Origin: Bryobacterales bacterium
Lineage (GTDB): Bacteria; Acidobacteriota; Terriglobia; Bryobacterales; Bryobacteraceae
Assembly: GCA_016789755.1 (NCBI GenBank)
Contig: JAEUQG010000065.1
Location: forward strand, 1 to 58,295
Direction of reading: 5' to 3'
Length of the DNA stretch: 58,295 nucleotides
Shown: piece by piece, positions 1-9,825 of the stretch
Layout: each line of letters opens with the position of its first letter
How positions within the stretch are numbered: position 1 is the first letter of the stretch
Program-made: the position numbers and the translations under genes
Notes under the pieces: model-generated
Databases searched by the model: none
What the model was told of the DNA's origin: nothing
What the model saw: the letters and a program-made list of their open reading frames with translations, nothing else

Positions 1-369
1 GCCAAAGGTGTAGGCGGCGGCGAAGAGGAGCTCGACACCTTGGGGGATGAGATGGTAGAAGGCAACACCGGCTGGAAAGCCATTGTGCGTGGCGATGTTG
101 AGATGGTAGTGAAGCGCATCGCTTTGCGTTTCCGTGCGGAGGGCGTAGAAGAGGTAGAGCGGAAGATAGGCGGCGAGAACAGGGACTGTCCATCGAGGGG
201 GAGCGTCAATGGCGAAGGGGCGTACGAAGAAGAGGGCGGCGAGAGAAAGCGGGACCAATGTCCATGCATTGGCCCAGCCTGGGACAGCGAGAAAGAAAAC
301 GATGAAGCTGAGTGCGGCCGCGACTACAGCGAAGCGAACAGGGAAGTAGAGCCGGGCCAGATGCGTCAC
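1..369 (-). CDS. Multi-pass membrane protein, probable GT-C-type glycosyltransferase (3' part cut by window edge)
   Basis: The minus strand is open from a GTG at 369 to the window edge (123 codons, no stop). The peptide has at least three hydrophobic segments (about residues 10-32, 36-50 and 62-76), then a loop with S-D-A-L-H-Y-H-L, a pattern seen in the first lumenal loop of ArnT/PMT-like GT-C glycosyltransferases and related acidobacterial membrane proteins. The GTG overlaps the TGA of the upstream kdsC-like gene as GTGA, so the two are probably translationally coupled; a link to LPS or surface-glycan assembly is inferred from that neighbour. The family call rests on a partial sequence and is moderate only. 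Confidence 0.6.
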   Translation of the reverse strand, partial: MTHLARLYFPVRFAVVAAALSFIVFFLAVPGWANAWTLVPLSLAALFFVRPFAIDAPPRWTVPVLAAYLPLYLFYALRTETQSDALHYHLNIATHNGFPAGVAFYHLIPQGVELLFAAAYTFG

Positions 370-905
370 GCTTCGACTTCGTATTTTTTCAGAAGGGATT
401 GCCAGTGGCCCTGCGACTTGAGAATGAACTCGCAGACCTCACGTACAGCGCCATGACCTCCGCGGGCTTCGGTAACCATGTGGGCGGCCTGCTTCACTTC
501 CGGGCGCGCGTTGCCGACGGCAATGCGGAATCCGACGCGACGCATCACGACGATGTCGGTAAGGTCATCGCCGATGTAGGCCACCTGCGACGGATCGATT
601 TTGGCGTCGGCGAGAATCTCTTCGAGGATGGGGATTTTCTCGATGTGACCCTGATAGATGTAGGTGAACTTGCACTGTTTGGCGCGCTCTTCGGTGGCTG
701 GGGAGACCCTTCCACTGATCAATCCGGTCTTGATTCCGTGCCAACTGAGCCATTGGAGGCTGATGCCGTCCTGGGCATCGAATCCCTTCGTTTCGTACAT
801 ACGGCCATCGGGCCCGGGCACGTTGTAGAGCTTGGCATCGGTCATCACGCCGTCAACATCCATGAGCAACAAACGAACGTTGGCGGCCAGTATTTGTAGA
901 TCCAC
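366..905 (-). CDS. kdsC: 3-deoxy-D-manno-octulosonate 8-phosphate phosphatase (KdsC-type HAD hydrolase)
   Basis: Removes phosphate from KDO-8-phosphate in the cytoplasm during KDO synthesis for lipopolysaccharide. The HAD motifs are clear: motif I DVDGVMTD near the N-terminus, motif II in ISGR, and motif IV GDDLTD. The C1-type insertion is short, as in KdsC tetramers. I place the start at the GTG at 905 because AGGAG lies about six bases upstream; the longer reading from a GTG at 953 would run into the start region of the divergent gene at 941. That gives 179 residues, normal for the family (about 170-190). The stop overlaps the GTG of the following membrane-protein gene. Confidence 0.88.
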   Translation of the reverse strand: MDLQILAANVRLLLMDVDGVMTDAKLYNVPGPDGRMYETKGFDAQDGISLQWLSWHGIKTGLISGRVSPATEERAKQCKFTYIYQGHIEKIPILEEILADAKIDPSQVAYIGDDLTDIVVMRRVGFRIAVGNARPEVKQAAHMVTEARGGHGAVREVCEFILKSQGHWQSLLKKYEVEA

Positions 906-940
906 TCCTGTCTCCTGCGGTTTAATGGGGATGAATCTAT

Positions 941-2686
941 ATGGTACTGTCACGCCGGTTAATTTTCACCCTCGCTGCGTTGGTCTGCGCCTGGGCGGCG
1001 TTGCCGGGCCAGATATCGTCGCGGGGAGTGAAGGCGCAGCCGAGGGGGAAGCCGTCCGGAATGCCGTTCCTGGCGAAGTTCAGCGATGTGGCCGCGCCGG
1101 CGGGTTTGACGGAGGCGGTGGTGTATGGAGGCGTGCAAAACATCACCTACCTGACGGAGACGTCGGGCGGCGGCGTGGCGTTTTTCGATTTCGACAACGA
1201 TGGCTGGCAGGATGTCTTCGTTGTGAACGGAGAGCGGCTGGAGGAGCCATCGTTACGGCGTTCCCACATGCTGTATCGAAACCGGCGGGACGGAACGTTT
1301 GAGCGCAGCGAACTGCAGTCGTCGTGTTGGGGGATGGGCGTCGCCACGGGCGATGTGGACAACGACGGTTGGGAGGATCTGTTTGTCACCTGCCTGGGGC
1401 AGAACCGTTTGTTGCGCAATGAACAAGGCAGGTTCACCGATATCACGGAGAAGGCAGGGCTGATGCAGAAGAGGGCGCGTCCATACTGGGGATCGGGCGC
1501 CACTTTTCTCGACGGGGACAATGACGGAGACCTGGATCTGGTCGTTGTGAACTATTTGGATTTCGACGCGGACCGTGTCCCCAAGCCGGGCAAGAGTGCG
1601 AATTGTAACTGGAAGGGCGTGCCGGTAGTATGCGGTCCGCGAGGCCTGCCTCCGGGCCGTGTCTGGTATTACGAGAACAAGGGCGGGTTGCGATTCGAGG
1701 AAGCCAGTGAACGCGCCGGGGTGGCGAAGATCAGCGGGACGTACGCGATGACCGCGGTGGCGGTGGATGTCGACGCCGATGGTTGGACGGATGTGTACGT
1801 TGCCGGGGACTCCAGCCCGAGTCTGCTGCTGCGCAATACGGGCAAAGGAACTTTCGTGGAAGAGGGTATCGAGCGCGGAATCGCCTTGAACGACGACGGC
1901 ATGGAGCAGGCGGGGATGGGCATCGGCATCGGGGATGTGAATCTGGACGGGCATCTCGATTTCTTCAAAACGCATTTCAGCGACGACACGAACATCCTCT
2001 ATCGCAACGATGGAAAAGGGAACTTTCGCGACGATACGATTGCCAGCGGTTTGGGCGTGGAGACGCGCTTCGTCGGGTGGGGCGCATCGATCGACGATCT
2101 GGACAACGACGGCCTGCCGGATCTGTTTTTCGTAACGGGGAGCGTGTATCCGGATTCCGAGGGGAAGTTGCCCGCCTACCCCTACAAAACCCCGCGCAGC
2201 GTGTTCCGCAATTTGGGGAACGGAAAAATGGAACAGTTGATCGCGGAGGCCGGCGCGGGAGTGGCTGCGGCGCATTCCAGCCGCGGCGCGGCGTTTGGGG
2301 ATTACGACAACGATGGCGATGTCGATGTACTGGTGTGGAATCGCAATGAGCCGGTTTCGCTGTTGCGCAACGATCTGAGCGGAGACAGGAAGTGGATCAA
2401 GCTGAAGCTGGTGGGAACGAAAGCCAACCGCAGCGCGATCGGGGCCAGGGTAGCGCTGCAGTATGGATCTCGAAAGCAGGGCAAGGCCGTGACCAGCCAG
2501 GCAAGTTTCTATTCCGTGAACGACTCGCGGCTGCACTTCGGGTTGGGTGCGGAGACGACGGCGAGCGCGACTGTCTATTGGCCTGGCGGCAAGCAGGAGA
2601 CCGTGAGCGGGCTGCCGGCGAATCATCTGGTGACGATTCGCGAGGGTGAGGGCGTGGTGAAAAAAGAGCCCCTAGGGGCGAAGTGA
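941..2686 (+). CDS. Secreted FG-GAP/VCBS repeat protein with C-terminal ASPIC/UnbV domain (CRTAC family)
   Basis: A 581-residue exported protein. Residues 1-25 form a signal peptide. Seven repeats carry calcium-binding D-x-D-x-D-G-x-x-D loops (for example FDFDNDGWQD and GDYDNDGDVD), the signature of an FG-GAP/VCBS beta-propeller. The last ~90 residues match the ASPIC/UnbV domain (RSAIGARV, then FGLG and VYWPGG). Such proteins are abundant in Acidobacteriota and Planctomycetota; they are extracellular and of unknown molecular role, possibly in adhesion or glycan binding. The gene is divergent from kdsC and converges with the next gene, overlapping its 3' end by 15 bases. Confidence 0.9.
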   Translation: MVLSRRLIFTLAALVCAWAALPGQISSRGVKAQPRGKPSGMPFLAKFSDVAAPAGLTEAVVYGGVQNITYLTETSGGGVAFFDFDNDGWQDVFVVNGERLEEPSLRRSHMLYRNRRDGTFERSELQSSCWGMGVATGDVDNDGWEDLFVTCLGQNRLLRNEQGRFTDITEKAGLMQKRARPYWGSGATFLDGDNDGDLDLVVVNYLDFDADRVPKPGKSANCNWKGVPVVCGPRGLPPGRVWYYENKGGLRFEEASERAGVAKISGTYAMTAVAVDVDADGWTDVYVAGDSSPSLLLRNTGKGTFVEEGIERGIALNDDGMEQAGMGIGIGDVNLDGHLDFFKTHFSDDTNILYRNDGKGNFRDDTIASGLGVETRFVGWGASIDDLDNDGLPDLFFVTGSVYPDSEGKLPAYPYKTPRSVFRNLGNGKMEQLIAEAGAGVAAAHSSRGAAFGDYDNDGDVDVLVWNRNEPVSLLRNDLSGDRKWIKLKLVGTKANRSAIGARVALQYGSRKQGKAVTSQASFYSVNDSRLHFGLGAETTASATVYWPGGKQETVSGLPANHLVTIREGEGVVKKEPLGAK

Positions 2687-4897
2687 CACCAGATTGGCAA
2701 AGAGGCGCGCGGCCCCGGGCACGGCGAACGGGAGTTGGCGGTACCAGGCGAGCGCACAGTAGACATAGAGGCCCTTGCCGTGCCGCGCGACGAGCCAGAT
2801 GCCTTTCTGCGGCTGCTGGCCTGTATCGTGAGTCTCGATGAGCGGCGTCCAGAGGGGGTCCCAGGCGGTGAAGAATTTCGATCCGCGTTGTTCTACCCAA
2901 TTCTGAAAATCCTGTGGCGTGATTTTGTTGGGGGTATGAAACACAGGATGCTGGGGTTCGAGAATCGTCACCGGCGAATCCTCCTCACTCACCTCTTCGG
3001 CGCGCGGAGTTTGTGAATAGGGGTGGGGCCCGAAATTCCGGTCGTACTCCTGCGTGTTGTATTGCACGATGAGGACCCCGCCGTTGCGCACATATTCGAG
3101 CAGCCTGGCGTTGTGAACTTTGACATCTTCGCGGGCGGCATAGGCGCGGATGCCGAGGATCACGGTGTGATACGGCGAAAGATCGGCGTCCGGCGTCACG
3201 ATTTCGGGAGCAATGCCGAGTTGGCGCATGGCTTCGGGAACATCGTCTCCGGTGCCGGGAATATAGGCGGTACGCAGCCCTGGAGGGAGTTTGACATCGA
3301 CGGCTTGAATGGTGTGGCGGGCTGGTGTGTTCAGGTGCAGCGCGCCCAGGTTGAGCTGCGAGACGCGGTGAAAGCTTGTGAGCGGCGGCACTGCTTCGAT
3401 TTCGTATTTGCCGGCAAGCAGGACTGGAGGAGGAATGAGTTGAAACTCAACCGCTATTTCGTCATCTTGAGCCGTCAGATTGTAGGGCAGGGCGCGGGGT
3501 TGGCTGGTCCAACCGGGCGGGAGACGCAGAGCCAATGTGCCTTTCGCAGCCGTCTTGGCATGATTGCGGAGAACAGCCTTCAGCAGATAGGCGCGCGACC
3601 CAAGCGGGAGATAGCCCGCCGAAGAGGAAAACCGGAGCGACACGGCAGGGGCCACGGTGAGATCGACATCGCGCTGCAGCGAAGCCTCAATGCCGTCGAT
3701 GCGGTAGGTGGCGACGGCGCGAAGGGGTGCATCGGGAAGAGGCTTGCTGAAACATTTCTCATCGGAAATGTCGTAGGTGGACCGATGGACGGAAGCACGG
3801 GACCAGCAGACCGCGGTGGGCACGGCATTGCTGGCAACGGTCACATCGAACGTGTTTCCGTTGCGCTTAACGACCTTCCATTGCGGCGGCGCCTGCAGAG
3901 CAACTACACCGTCGCGGGAGAAATTCACGGTTACCGTAAAGCGCTCTCCGGGCGTAGCGACTGGGCCGGAGGTGGACTCGACTTGCAAGGCTGCGTGGAG
4001 AGAGGCCGCTAATGCCTGTTCCACTTGCGCGATTTTGATTTCCCGATCCTTCCCAGATAGCGTTGTCCGAACAGTCTGCAACAGGCGGGCGAGCGAGGAT
4101 GGGCCTGGCTGAGCAGTCAATGGGGAAGGAACATCGAGGAAGGCGCTGTGGCTCGGATCGAGCGGCCTCCAGTAGGCTCGCGGCGGTCCCTGTTGGAAGA
4201 ACGGCGCTCCGGCGAATTGCGATTTGTGCTGGGCGTAGCCGGTCCGCGCCTGCTCTGCGACCGAAGAGGTGTCGATAACAACGAACGGCGGCTCGGGTTG
4301 GCGCCGCTGGCTGTAGAAGAACTGGGCAGCCTTCCATGGGGGCAGGTTGAGATCCGGGAACCGGGAGGGGTCGGCCGCCGCATGGAACGCCTGGAGTGCG
4401 AGGATACCAGCGGCTTCGTGATTGCCGTGGCCATCGCGAGGCGTACCGGAAAAGCGCGACAGAACGATATGCGGCTGTTCTTCGCGAACGATACGAACCA
4501 CGTCGCGGAGCACGTCTTCCTGCTTCCAGTTGCGGAACGTTTCGGCGACGTTCTTCGAGTAGCCGTAGTCGACGACGCGGGTGAATCTGAGGCCGCTTGC
4601 GCCATAGATGCGGACTGCGCCGAGGAACTCAAGAGTACGCAGCGCGCCGAGGCGTTCGAAGAAGTCGTTGCTGACAAGGTTAGCGCCGGCCTCGCCGCGA
4701 TTGAGCGAAAGCAGGACGACATGCGCACCCTTGTGACGCGCGAACCACGTCAATGTGGCGGCGTCCTCATCGTCGGGATGGGCGGCAATGTGGAGTACAC
4801 GAAGATTTGTGCCGAGCCGCCGCATGGCCAGGACGGAATCCTGAGCCGAAACCTGAGACGAAATCAGAGCTGTGAGCATCCAAACAAGAAGGGTCAC
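2672..4897 (-). CDS. Secreted PIG-L/LmbE-family deacetylase-like protein with C-terminal ThuA-like region
   Basis: 741 residues. A signal peptide (about residues 1-18, starting from GTG) is followed by a PIG-L/LmbE domain with the zinc-binding AHPDDE motif at 39-44 and HGNHEAAG near residue 160. PIG-L enzymes remove N-acetyl groups from sugar conjugates. The middle is beta-sandwich-like, and the last ~200 residues resemble a class I glutamine-amidotransferase/ThuA-type fold ([14 protein letters not shown], then a stretch resembling ThuA). The substrate is unknown; periplasmic or extracellular glycan deacetylation is inferred. The GTG has no Shine-Dalgarno and lies nine bases after a TAGAAT box shared as a palindrome with the divergent gene at 4922. 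Confidence 0.82.
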   Translation of the reverse strand: MTLLVWMLTALISSQVSAQDSVLAMRRLGTNLRVLHIAAHPDDEDAATLTWFARHKGAHVVLLSLNRGEAGANLVSNDFFERLGALRTLEFLGAVRIYGASGLRFTRVVDYGYSKNVAETFRNWKQEDVLRDVVRIVREEQPHIVLSRFSGTPRDGHGNHEAAGILALQAFHAAADPSRFPDLNLPPWKAAQFFYSQRRQPEPPFVVIDTSSVAEQARTGYAQHKSQFAGAPFFQQGPPRAYWRPLDPSHSAFLDVPSPLTAQPGPSSLARLLQTVRTTLSGKDREIKIAQVEQALAASLHAALQVESTSGPVATPGERFTVTVNFSRDGVVALQAPPQWKVVKRNGNTFDVTVASNAVPTAVCWSRASVHRSTYDISDEKCFSKPLPDAPLRAVATYRIDGIEASLQRDVDLTVAPAVSLRFSSSAGYLPLGSRAYLLKAVLRNHAKTAAKGTLALRLPPGWTSQPRALPYNLTAQDDEIAVEFQLIPPPVLLAGKYEIEAVPPLTSFHRVSQLNLGALHLNTPARHTIQAVDVKLPPGLRTAYIPGTGDDVPEAMRQLGIAPEIVTPDADLSPYHTVILGIRAYAAREDVKVHNARLLEYVRNGGVLIVQYNTQEYDRNFGPHPYSQTPRAEEVSEEDSPVTILEPQHPVFHTPNKITPQDFQNWVEQRGSKFFTAWDPLWTPLIETHDTGQQPQKGIWLVARHGKGLYVYCALAWYRQLPFAVPGAARLFANLVSLRP

Positions 4898-4906
4898 TGT
4901 AGACCC

Positions 4907-4916
4907 ATTCTAGAAT
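4907..4916. promoter_or_regulatory. Palindromic ATTCTAGAAT: paired divergent -10 boxes
   Basis: The perfect 10-base palindrome gives TAGAAT on each strand. On the plus strand it is 5 bases before the ATG at 4922; on the minus strand it is 9 bases before the GTG at 4897. Neither gene has a Shine-Dalgarno sequence, so both mRNAs are probably leaderless. No good -35 element is seen on either side. Confidence 0.6.
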
Positions 4917-4921
4917 TGTTT

Positions 4922-7021
4922 ATGCAAACCAACAGACTGGCGCGCGAGCAGAGCCCTTATCTTTTGCAACATGCGCACAATCCGGTGGACTGGTATCCCT
5001 GGGGCGAGGATGCGTTCACGAAAGCGCGCGAGGAGAACAAGCCGATCTTTCTCTCCATCGGCTACAGCACGTGCCACTGGTGTCACGTAATGGAACGGGA
5101 GAGCTTCGAGTCGGAAGAGACCGCGGCAATCCTCAACCGGCATTTTGTGGCCGTGAAGGTGGACCGCGAAGAGCGCCCTGACGTGGACCGGATCTACATG
5201 ACGTTCGTGCAGGCGACGACTGGCGGCGGCGGGTGGCCCATGTCGGTATGGCTGACACCCGATTTGAAACCGTTCTTCGGCGGCACCTACTTCCCGCCCG
5301 ACAACCGTTACGGAAGGCCGGGATTTCCCGCGCTGCTGGAGCATATTGCCGGGCTATGGGAATCGCAGCGGGAGAAACTGGTGGATTCGAGCGTCGATGT
5401 CATTCGTCAGCTTTCCGAGATGCTCACCGCCAAGACGAAGAACGCCCAGTTAGATGAGGGAGGAATCGAGAGCTGCTACCTGGCATTCCGCCGCAGCTTC
5501 GATGCGAGGCAGGGCGGGTTCGGGCAGGCGCCGAAGTTTCCGCGGCCGGTTCAGTTTCATTTTCTGCACCGCTACTTCGCCGCCAATGGGGAAGAAGAAG
5601 CTCTGGAAATGTCGCTGTTGACGCTGCGCGAGATGTATCGGGGCGGGATGTACGACCAACTGGGGGGCGGATTCCATCGCTATTCGGTGGATGCGCGCTG
5701 GTTCGTGCCGCACTTCGAAAAGATGCTCTACGATCAGGCTCAGTTGGCGGTGAGCTACCTGGAGGCCCATCAGATTACCGAAGACCCTCTGTACGCACAG
5801 GTGGCTCGCGAGACCTTCGGTTATGTGTTGCGCGACATGCGCGATGCTGCGGGCGGTTTCTTTTCCGCCGAGGATGCGGATAGCGTGATCGACGCATCGA
5901 ACCCCAAACATAAAGGCGAAGGCGCGTTTTATGTTTTCACCGCCAGGGAGATAGAAGCCACTGTTCGGAAACCGGAATCGGACTGGTTCTGCTACCGGCA
6001 CGGAGCGCGGCCGAACGGAAATGTGGAAGAGGATCCGCATGCCGAATTCGTCGGCAAGAACATTCTCTTCCAGGCACACACGATGGAGGAGACGGCGCAG
6101 CACTTCGGCGTTGGGACGGACCAAGTAGCAAGGGCATTGGAGACGGCCGCGGCGCGACTGATGGCACTGCGCGATACGCGCGTGCGTCCGCACCTGGACG
6201 ATAAAGTGCTTACGGCTTGGAACGGGCTGATGATTTCGGCGTTCGCCAAGGGCGCGCAGGTGCTGGGGGACACCGTCTATCTGGACGCAGCGGCGAGAGC
6301 AGCGGATTTTGTCCTGGGAACGATGTTGCGGGACGGAGTTCTGCTGCGGCGCTACCGCCAAGGGGAAGCAGCCATTGCAGGGTTCCTCGATGACTACGCT
6401 TTCTTCGTACAGGGCCTGCTGGATCTGTATGAAGCCTCCTTCGATATGCGACTGCTGGAATGCGCTGTGCAACTGACGCGGAAAGCGATGACGCTGTTCG
6501 AGGACCCTGCTAACGGGGGCTTTTACAGCACCGCGGAAGGAGACCGCTCTCTGGTGCTACGCATCAAAGACGACTACGATGGCGCGGAACCTGCAAGCAA
6601 TAGCGTCATGGCCGGGAACCTTCTGAGGCTCTCGGCGCTGACCGGAGACAGGGCCATGCGGGCCAGCGCGGAGAAGGCGCTGACGTTCTTTGCCGGGCGC
6701 CTGGCGACGTCGGCGATCACGATACCGATGATGGCTACAGCCTACTTGCTGAGCCTGGCAAAGCCGAAGCAGATTGTGATTGCCGGGGAACGCGATGCGG
6801 CAGACACCGCAGCCATGCTGCGGGAAGTTCGCAAGCGTTTCCTGCCGGGATGCAGTGTCGTCTTATTGGACGCGGCATCGCGCGGCAAATGGGAAGAATG
6901 GATGCCCTTCACCAAGGGCATGAAACCGCTCGGCGGGCAGGCAACCGCGTATGTGTGCGAGGATTATGCCTGTCAGTTGCCGGTGAATCAACTGGACGAA
7001 TTCGTCAAGTTGCTACAATAG
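4922..7021 (+). CDS. Thioredoxin domain-containing protein, YyaL/SSP411 (DUF255) family
   Basis: 699 residues from the ATG at 4922, the conserved family start ([18 protein letters not shown]). The N-terminal ~165 residues form a thioredoxin-like domain with the CHWC motif followed by ESFE; the rest is an (alpha/alpha)6-barrel like that of N-acylglucosamine 2-epimerases and cellulases. It has no signal peptide and is presumably cytoplasmic. The biochemical role is not settled; a redox-linked function is suggested by the thiol peroxidase gene 27 bases downstream. Longer readings upstream lie over the divergent gene and are not credible. The start lies five bases after a TAGAAT box, consistent with a leaderless transcript. 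Confidence 0.9.
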   Translation: MQTNRLAREQSPYLLQHAHNPVDWYPWGEDAFTKAREENKPIFLSIGYSTCHWCHVMERESFESEETAAILNRHFVAVKVDREERPDVDRIYMTFVQATTGGGGWPMSVWLTPDLKPFFGGTYFPPDNRYGRPGFPALLEHIAGLWESQREKLVDSSVDVIRQLSEMLTAKTKNAQLDEGGIESCYLAFRRSFDARQGGFGQAPKFPRPVQFHFLHRYFAANGEEEALEMSLLTLREMYRGGMYDQLGGGFHRYSVDARWFVPHFEKMLYDQAQLAVSYLEAHQITEDPLYAQVARETFGYVLRDMRDAAGGFFSAEDADSVIDASNPKHKGEGAFYVFTAREIEATVRKPESDWFCYRHGARPNGNVEEDPHAEFVGKNILFQAHTMEETAQHFGVGTDQVARALETAAARLMALRDTRVRPHLDDKVLTAWNGLMISAFAKGAQVLGDTVYLDAAARAADFVLGTMLRDGVLLRRYRQGEAAIAGFLDDYAFFVQGLLDLYEASFDMRLLECAVQLTRKAMTLFEDPANGGFYSTAEGDRSLVLRIKDDYDGAEPASNSVMAGNLLRLSALTGDRAMRASAEKALTFFAGRLATSAITIPMMATAYLLSLAKPKQIVIAGERDAADTAAMLREVRKRFLPGCSVVLLDAASRGKWEEWMPFTKGMKPLGGQATAYVCEDYACQLPVNQLDEFVKLLQ
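7014..7019 (+). promoter_or_regulatory. Candidate -10 box (TACAAT) for tpx
   Basis: TACAAT overlaps the TAG stop of the preceding gene. Transcription starting about seven bases later would give tpx a leader of roughly 23 bases that includes AGGAGGA. tpx may therefore be expressed alone as well as by read-through. Confidence 0.4.
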
Positions 7022-7048
7022 AAAGTTCATATCCTCAGGAGGACTTAA

Positions 7049-7558
7049 ATGGAAAGACCTGGTGCTACGACGCTCCGCGGTAATCCCTTGACGCTGGTTG
7101 GGCCGGAATTGAAGGCTGGCGACAAGGCTCCGAATTTCGAGACGGTAGACAACGCATTGCAAACTGTCGATCTCGGCAAGACGGGGAACACGGTGCGCAT
7201 TTTCAGTGTCGTACCCTCGCTCGATACGCCGGTGTGCGACGCGCAGACAAAGCGGTTCAATGAAGAAGCTGCCAAGCTGTCGGGAGTGGACATCTACACC
7301 GTCAGCATGGATCTGCCCTTTGCGCAGAAGCGCTGGTGCGGTGCGTTCGGTGTGGACAAAGTGAAGATGATCTCCGATCATCGCGCCGGCTCGTTCGGCG
7401 AGGCGTTCGGGACGCTGATCAAAGAATTGCGTATTCACAGCCGGGCGATTTTCGTGGTGGACAAAGACAACACGATCGCGCACGCGGAGTACGTAAAGGA
7501 AGTAGCGGATCATCCGAATTACGAGACGGCTCTGGCTGCGGCCAAGGCTGCGCTGTAA
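7049..7558 (+). CDS. tpx: Thiol peroxidase Tpx (atypical 2-Cys peroxiredoxin)
   Basis: Reduces hydrogen and organic peroxides using electrons from thioredoxin. The 169-residue length is normal. The peroxidatic cysteine is Cys63 in the motif SLDTPVCDAQT; the resolving cysteine is Cys97 in KRWCGAFG, spaced as in E. coli Tpx. AGGAGGA lies six bases before the ATG. The gene follows the YyaL-like gene by 27 bases, so the pair may act together in thiol stress handling (inference). A GC hairpin follows the stop. Confidence 0.95.
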   Translation: MERPGATTLRGNPLTLVGPELKAGDKAPNFETVDNALQTVDLGKTGNTVRIFSVVPSLDTPVCDAQTKRFNEEAAKLSGVDIYTVSMDLPFAQKRWCGAFGVDKVKMISDHRAGSFGEAFGTLIKELRIHSRAIFVVDKDNTIAHAEYVKEVADHPNYETALAAAKAAL

Positions 7559-7580
7559 TCCGGGTTTGGCAATGCGATGG

Positions 7581-7614
7581 GGCCGGCCGCCGAAGGGTTG
7601 CCGGCCTTATTATT
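7581..7614. terminator. Intrinsic terminator, tpx / convergent gene
   Basis: GGCCGGC (7581-7587) and GCCGGCC (7600-7606) form a 7-bp stem with a 12-base loop, followed by TTATTATT. It sits between the convergent stops of tpx and the gene ending at 7610. Confidence 0.6.
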
Positions 7615-8371
7615 TCTTGAAGGTGAAGTCCCAGACCTGCATGTTCACTTTGCCCTCTGTGAACTGGACCGCGGCGTACTCACCGGGAGCGAGGGGTTCC
7701 ATCGGCCAGACCTTGTAGAGATCTTCTCCCACCTGCCGGCGAAAGACCTCCAACTGCTCGCGTTCCTCCACCACTTCCTTGGAAACGGGGACGATCGTGA
7801 GTTTCTCTACGATGCGGACGCCTTTGCCACGCGCGAGCTTGACCAGGCCGAAGCGTTCCGGTTGCGACAGACGGAAGTAGAACTCCGGCAGTTCGGTATT
7901 GACCGTGAATAGGGAAGTTTCCCCGTCGAGTTCGACGGTGGCTTTGCCGGTAATCATCGGGATGGGTGAGATGGCGGCGAGAACAGAACGGCGCTTGTTG
8001 TTGTTCATCTTGGTTTCGGCTGCCTGCATGGGCTTCACCGTCTTACCGTCGACGAAATAGATGCCGGGGTTCTGAGGCACGCTGGCCACCTCACGCGCGG
8101 CATCGCGTTCGGCCTTCTCTTCTTCATCGATGAGCTGCGCTTTTTCCTTATCCGCCGCGGCCTTGTCCTGGATCTCGCGTTCGGTGCGTTTCAGATCCAC
8201 GAGGCCAATGGGGATTTCCTCCCAATCGCCGCGCTCGGCGGAGAAGAAGCGCACGCGGTCGTCAACCACACGATACTCGCGCACGAGGTGAAATTCGCCA
8301 TCCCGCAGGTAGAGTTTGACATTGGCGGCAAGCAGCAGCAGAGGCAGCAGAAGGAGGAGGCAGGCTCTCAT
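7610..8371 (-). CDS. Secreted hypothetical protein with a charged coiled-coil segment
   Basis: 253 residues, not recognised as a characterised family. A leucine-rich signal peptide (1-16) is followed by a short beta-rich part (NVKLYLRDGEFHLV), an alpha-helical Glu/Lys/Ala-rich stretch at about 60-95 that is likely a coiled coil, and a C-terminal half with regular hydrophobic beta pattern. The N-terminal pattern resembles acidobacterial proteins described only as hypothetical. The start is supported by AAGGA five bases before the ATG. It is transcribed alone, divergently from the gene at 8500. Confidence 0.75.
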   Translation of the reverse strand: MRACLLLLLPLLLLAANVKLYLRDGEFHLVREYRVVDDRVRFFSAERGDWEEIPIGLVDLKRTEREIQDKAAADKEKAQLIDEEEKAERDAAREVASVPQNPGIYFVDGKTVKPMQAAETKMNNNKRRSVLAAISPIPMITGKATVELDGETSLFTVNTELPEFYFRLSQPERFGLVKLARGKGVRIVEKLTIVPVSKEVVEEREQLEVFRRQVGEDLYKVWPMEPLAPGEYAAVQFTEGKVNMQVWDFTFKK

Positions 8372-8499
8372 AGCGTCCTTTCTTTCATGTCTACCATGTT
8401 TGACGCGCGGCTGAGCCGGTTAGGGGGAGGAATTCGCGTAATTGTCATGGAGCGCGCAACCCGGGGCGGACCACAGGCGTTCCAATGGATGGAGTTTCT

Positions 8500-9423
8500 A
8501 TGCAGAAGATTGTATTCGCGGCAATGGCATTGACTGCTACGTTGTCGGGTCAGGACTACTTCCCGCTGGAGGTAGGCAATCAATGGATCTACCGCATCGG
8601 CGGAGCGCTGTCGGGGGTGCAAACCCCAGGCACGCTGGTTGTGGAAATCATGGGATCGAGGACGGTGGACGGCAGGGAGTATTTCCAATTGGCCGGAATG
8701 CCGGGCGGCATGCGGCTGGTGCGCAAAAACGAAGCCGGGACGCTGGTGTTCTTCAGCGAGCAGGATCGCGGGGAGCACAACTGGGTGGCGTTCGGGGCTA
8801 ATACCGGCGAAGCGTTCCTGTCGGAAATCGACGATTGCAACCCGGCGGCTGTCATTCAGTCCAGAAACGCGGATTTGCGATCCCCGCTGGGTGACTTCCG
8901 GGAGGCTGCTTTGCGGGTAGGTTACTCTCCGGGAAGATGCGCCGACGCGGGTCTGATCAGCGAAACATATCTGCCCTATGTTGGTTTGGCGCAGCGGCGG
9001 ATGTCGAACATTGCGGGAGAGGTGGTATGGGACCTGGTCTACGCCCGACTGGGGGGATTCACTGTGTTCTCGGAAGCCGAGCGCAGCTTTCAGGCTTCGC
9101 TGAACGCATCGCGGTTCGGAGCCAACGATCCCATCGCGGTGCGCATGACCTTGCGCAATACGTCCGGCACGCCGTGGGAGTTGACGTTTCCCTCGGGGCA
9201 GGATTTCGATGTCGCGATCCGGAACGAGAAGGGTGACGAGGTATACCGTTGGTCGAGTGGGAGAGCGTTCACACTGGCGATAAGAACATTGCGGATCGGC
9301 GGTGAGCGCAACTACGCGGTTGTTGTCCGGCCGAATCTGGCGGCAGGTACGTATGTGCTCACGGCAAGCCTGGCGGTGAGCCGAACGAAGATTGAGACGA
9401 CGCTCCCGCTGGAGATACGCTGA
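8500..9423 (+). CDS. Secreted protein with BsuPI-like (intracellular proteinase inhibitor) domain
   Basis: 307 residues. The ATG at 8500 is preferred over the one at 8485 because GGAG sits five bases upstream and the peptide then begins directly with a signal sequence (MQKIVFAAMALTATLSG). The C-terminal ~100 residues, from about 205, carry the BsuPI-type beta-sandwich pattern: LNASRFGANDPIAVRMTLRN, then LTFPSGQDFDVAIRN and VYRWS. BsuPI domains inhibit proteases in Bacillus, but many secreted acidobacterial proteins carry them with unknown targets. The N-terminal part (PLEVGNQWIYRIGG) is a motif common in lipoprotein-like hypothetical proteins. Confidence 0.75.
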   Translation: MQKIVFAAMALTATLSGQDYFPLEVGNQWIYRIGGALSGVQTPGTLVVEIMGSRTVDGREYFQLAGMPGGMRLVRKNEAGTLVFFSEQDRGEHNWVAFGANTGEAFLSEIDDCNPAAVIQSRNADLRSPLGDFREAALRVGYSPGRCADAGLISETYLPYVGLAQRRMSNIAGEVVWDLVYARLGGFTVFSEAERSFQASLNASRFGANDPIAVRMTLRNTSGTPWELTFPSGQDFDVAIRNEKGDEVYRWSSGRAFTLAIRTLRIGGERNYAVVVRPNLAAGTYVLTASLAVSRTKIETTLPLEIR

Positions 9424-9428
9424 GGCGT

Positions 9429-9809
9429 TCAGGCTTGTTCCGGCGCTTGCTGATAGAGGGCAAGCTTAGCTCCGGCCGGATCCTCGATGACGCAATAACG
9501 GGCCGCGCCCATGTTTTTCGGGCCGATGAGGACTTTGCCACCGCCGGCATGCACCTGGGCGATACTGGCATCGATGTCGGCCACCGTAACGTAGATCAGC
9601 CAGACAGGTGGAAAGCCGGCGTTGCTCCCTTTCGCCCAACAGACTCCGGATACGCCTTTTCCGTTGCCGGGCAATGTCATCACATAGTCGCTGTAGCCGC
9701 CCATGTCACATTCCTGCACGCCCCATCCGACGACGGCTTGATAGAAATCGCGCACTTGTTCGGCGTTCGGAACCGTTAAGTCGAACCAGCCGATAGATCC
9801 TGTTTCCAT
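9429..9809 (-). CDS. VOC (glyoxalase/bleomycin resistance) family protein
   Basis: 126 residues from the ATG at 9809; the upstream TTG at 9818 gives a less likely extension. A single-length vicinal oxygen chelate domain: IGWFDLTVPNAEQVRDFYQ at the N-terminus, a central repeat AGFPPVWLIYVTVADIDASI, and a C-terminal CVIEDPAGAKLALYQ. Proteins of this type bind or modify small molecules as dimers with a metal in the cup; the substrate here cannot be told. The start region overlaps the divergent DinB-family gene. Confidence 0.85.
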   Translation of the reverse strand: METGSIGWFDLTVPNAEQVRDFYQAVVGWGVQECDMGGYSDYVMTLPGNGKGVSGVCWAKGSNAGFPPVWLIYVTVADIDASIAQVHAGGGKVLIGPKNMGAARYCVIEDPAGAKLALYQQAPEQA

Positions 9810-9813
9810 GGCG

Positions 9814-9819
9814 TACAAT
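9814..9819 (+). promoter_or_regulatory. Candidate leaderless -10 box (TACAAT) for DinB-family gene
   Basis: TACAAT ends six bases before the ATG at 9826, and there is no Shine-Dalgarno sequence. This supports 9826 rather than 9808 as the translation start. Confidence 0.45.
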
Positions 9820-9825
9820 CATGCC

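Noticed and set aside
40..456. 138-codon plus-strand open frame at the window start
   Set aside because: The minus strand encodes a hydrophobic membrane protein directly coupled to kdsC; the plus-strand peptide is highly charged and overlaps two real genes.
1253..2626. 457-codon open frame antisense to the CRTAC gene
   Set aside because: The sense strand carries seven calcium-binding loops and an UnbV domain; the antisense peptide is Arg/His-rich and unrecognisable.
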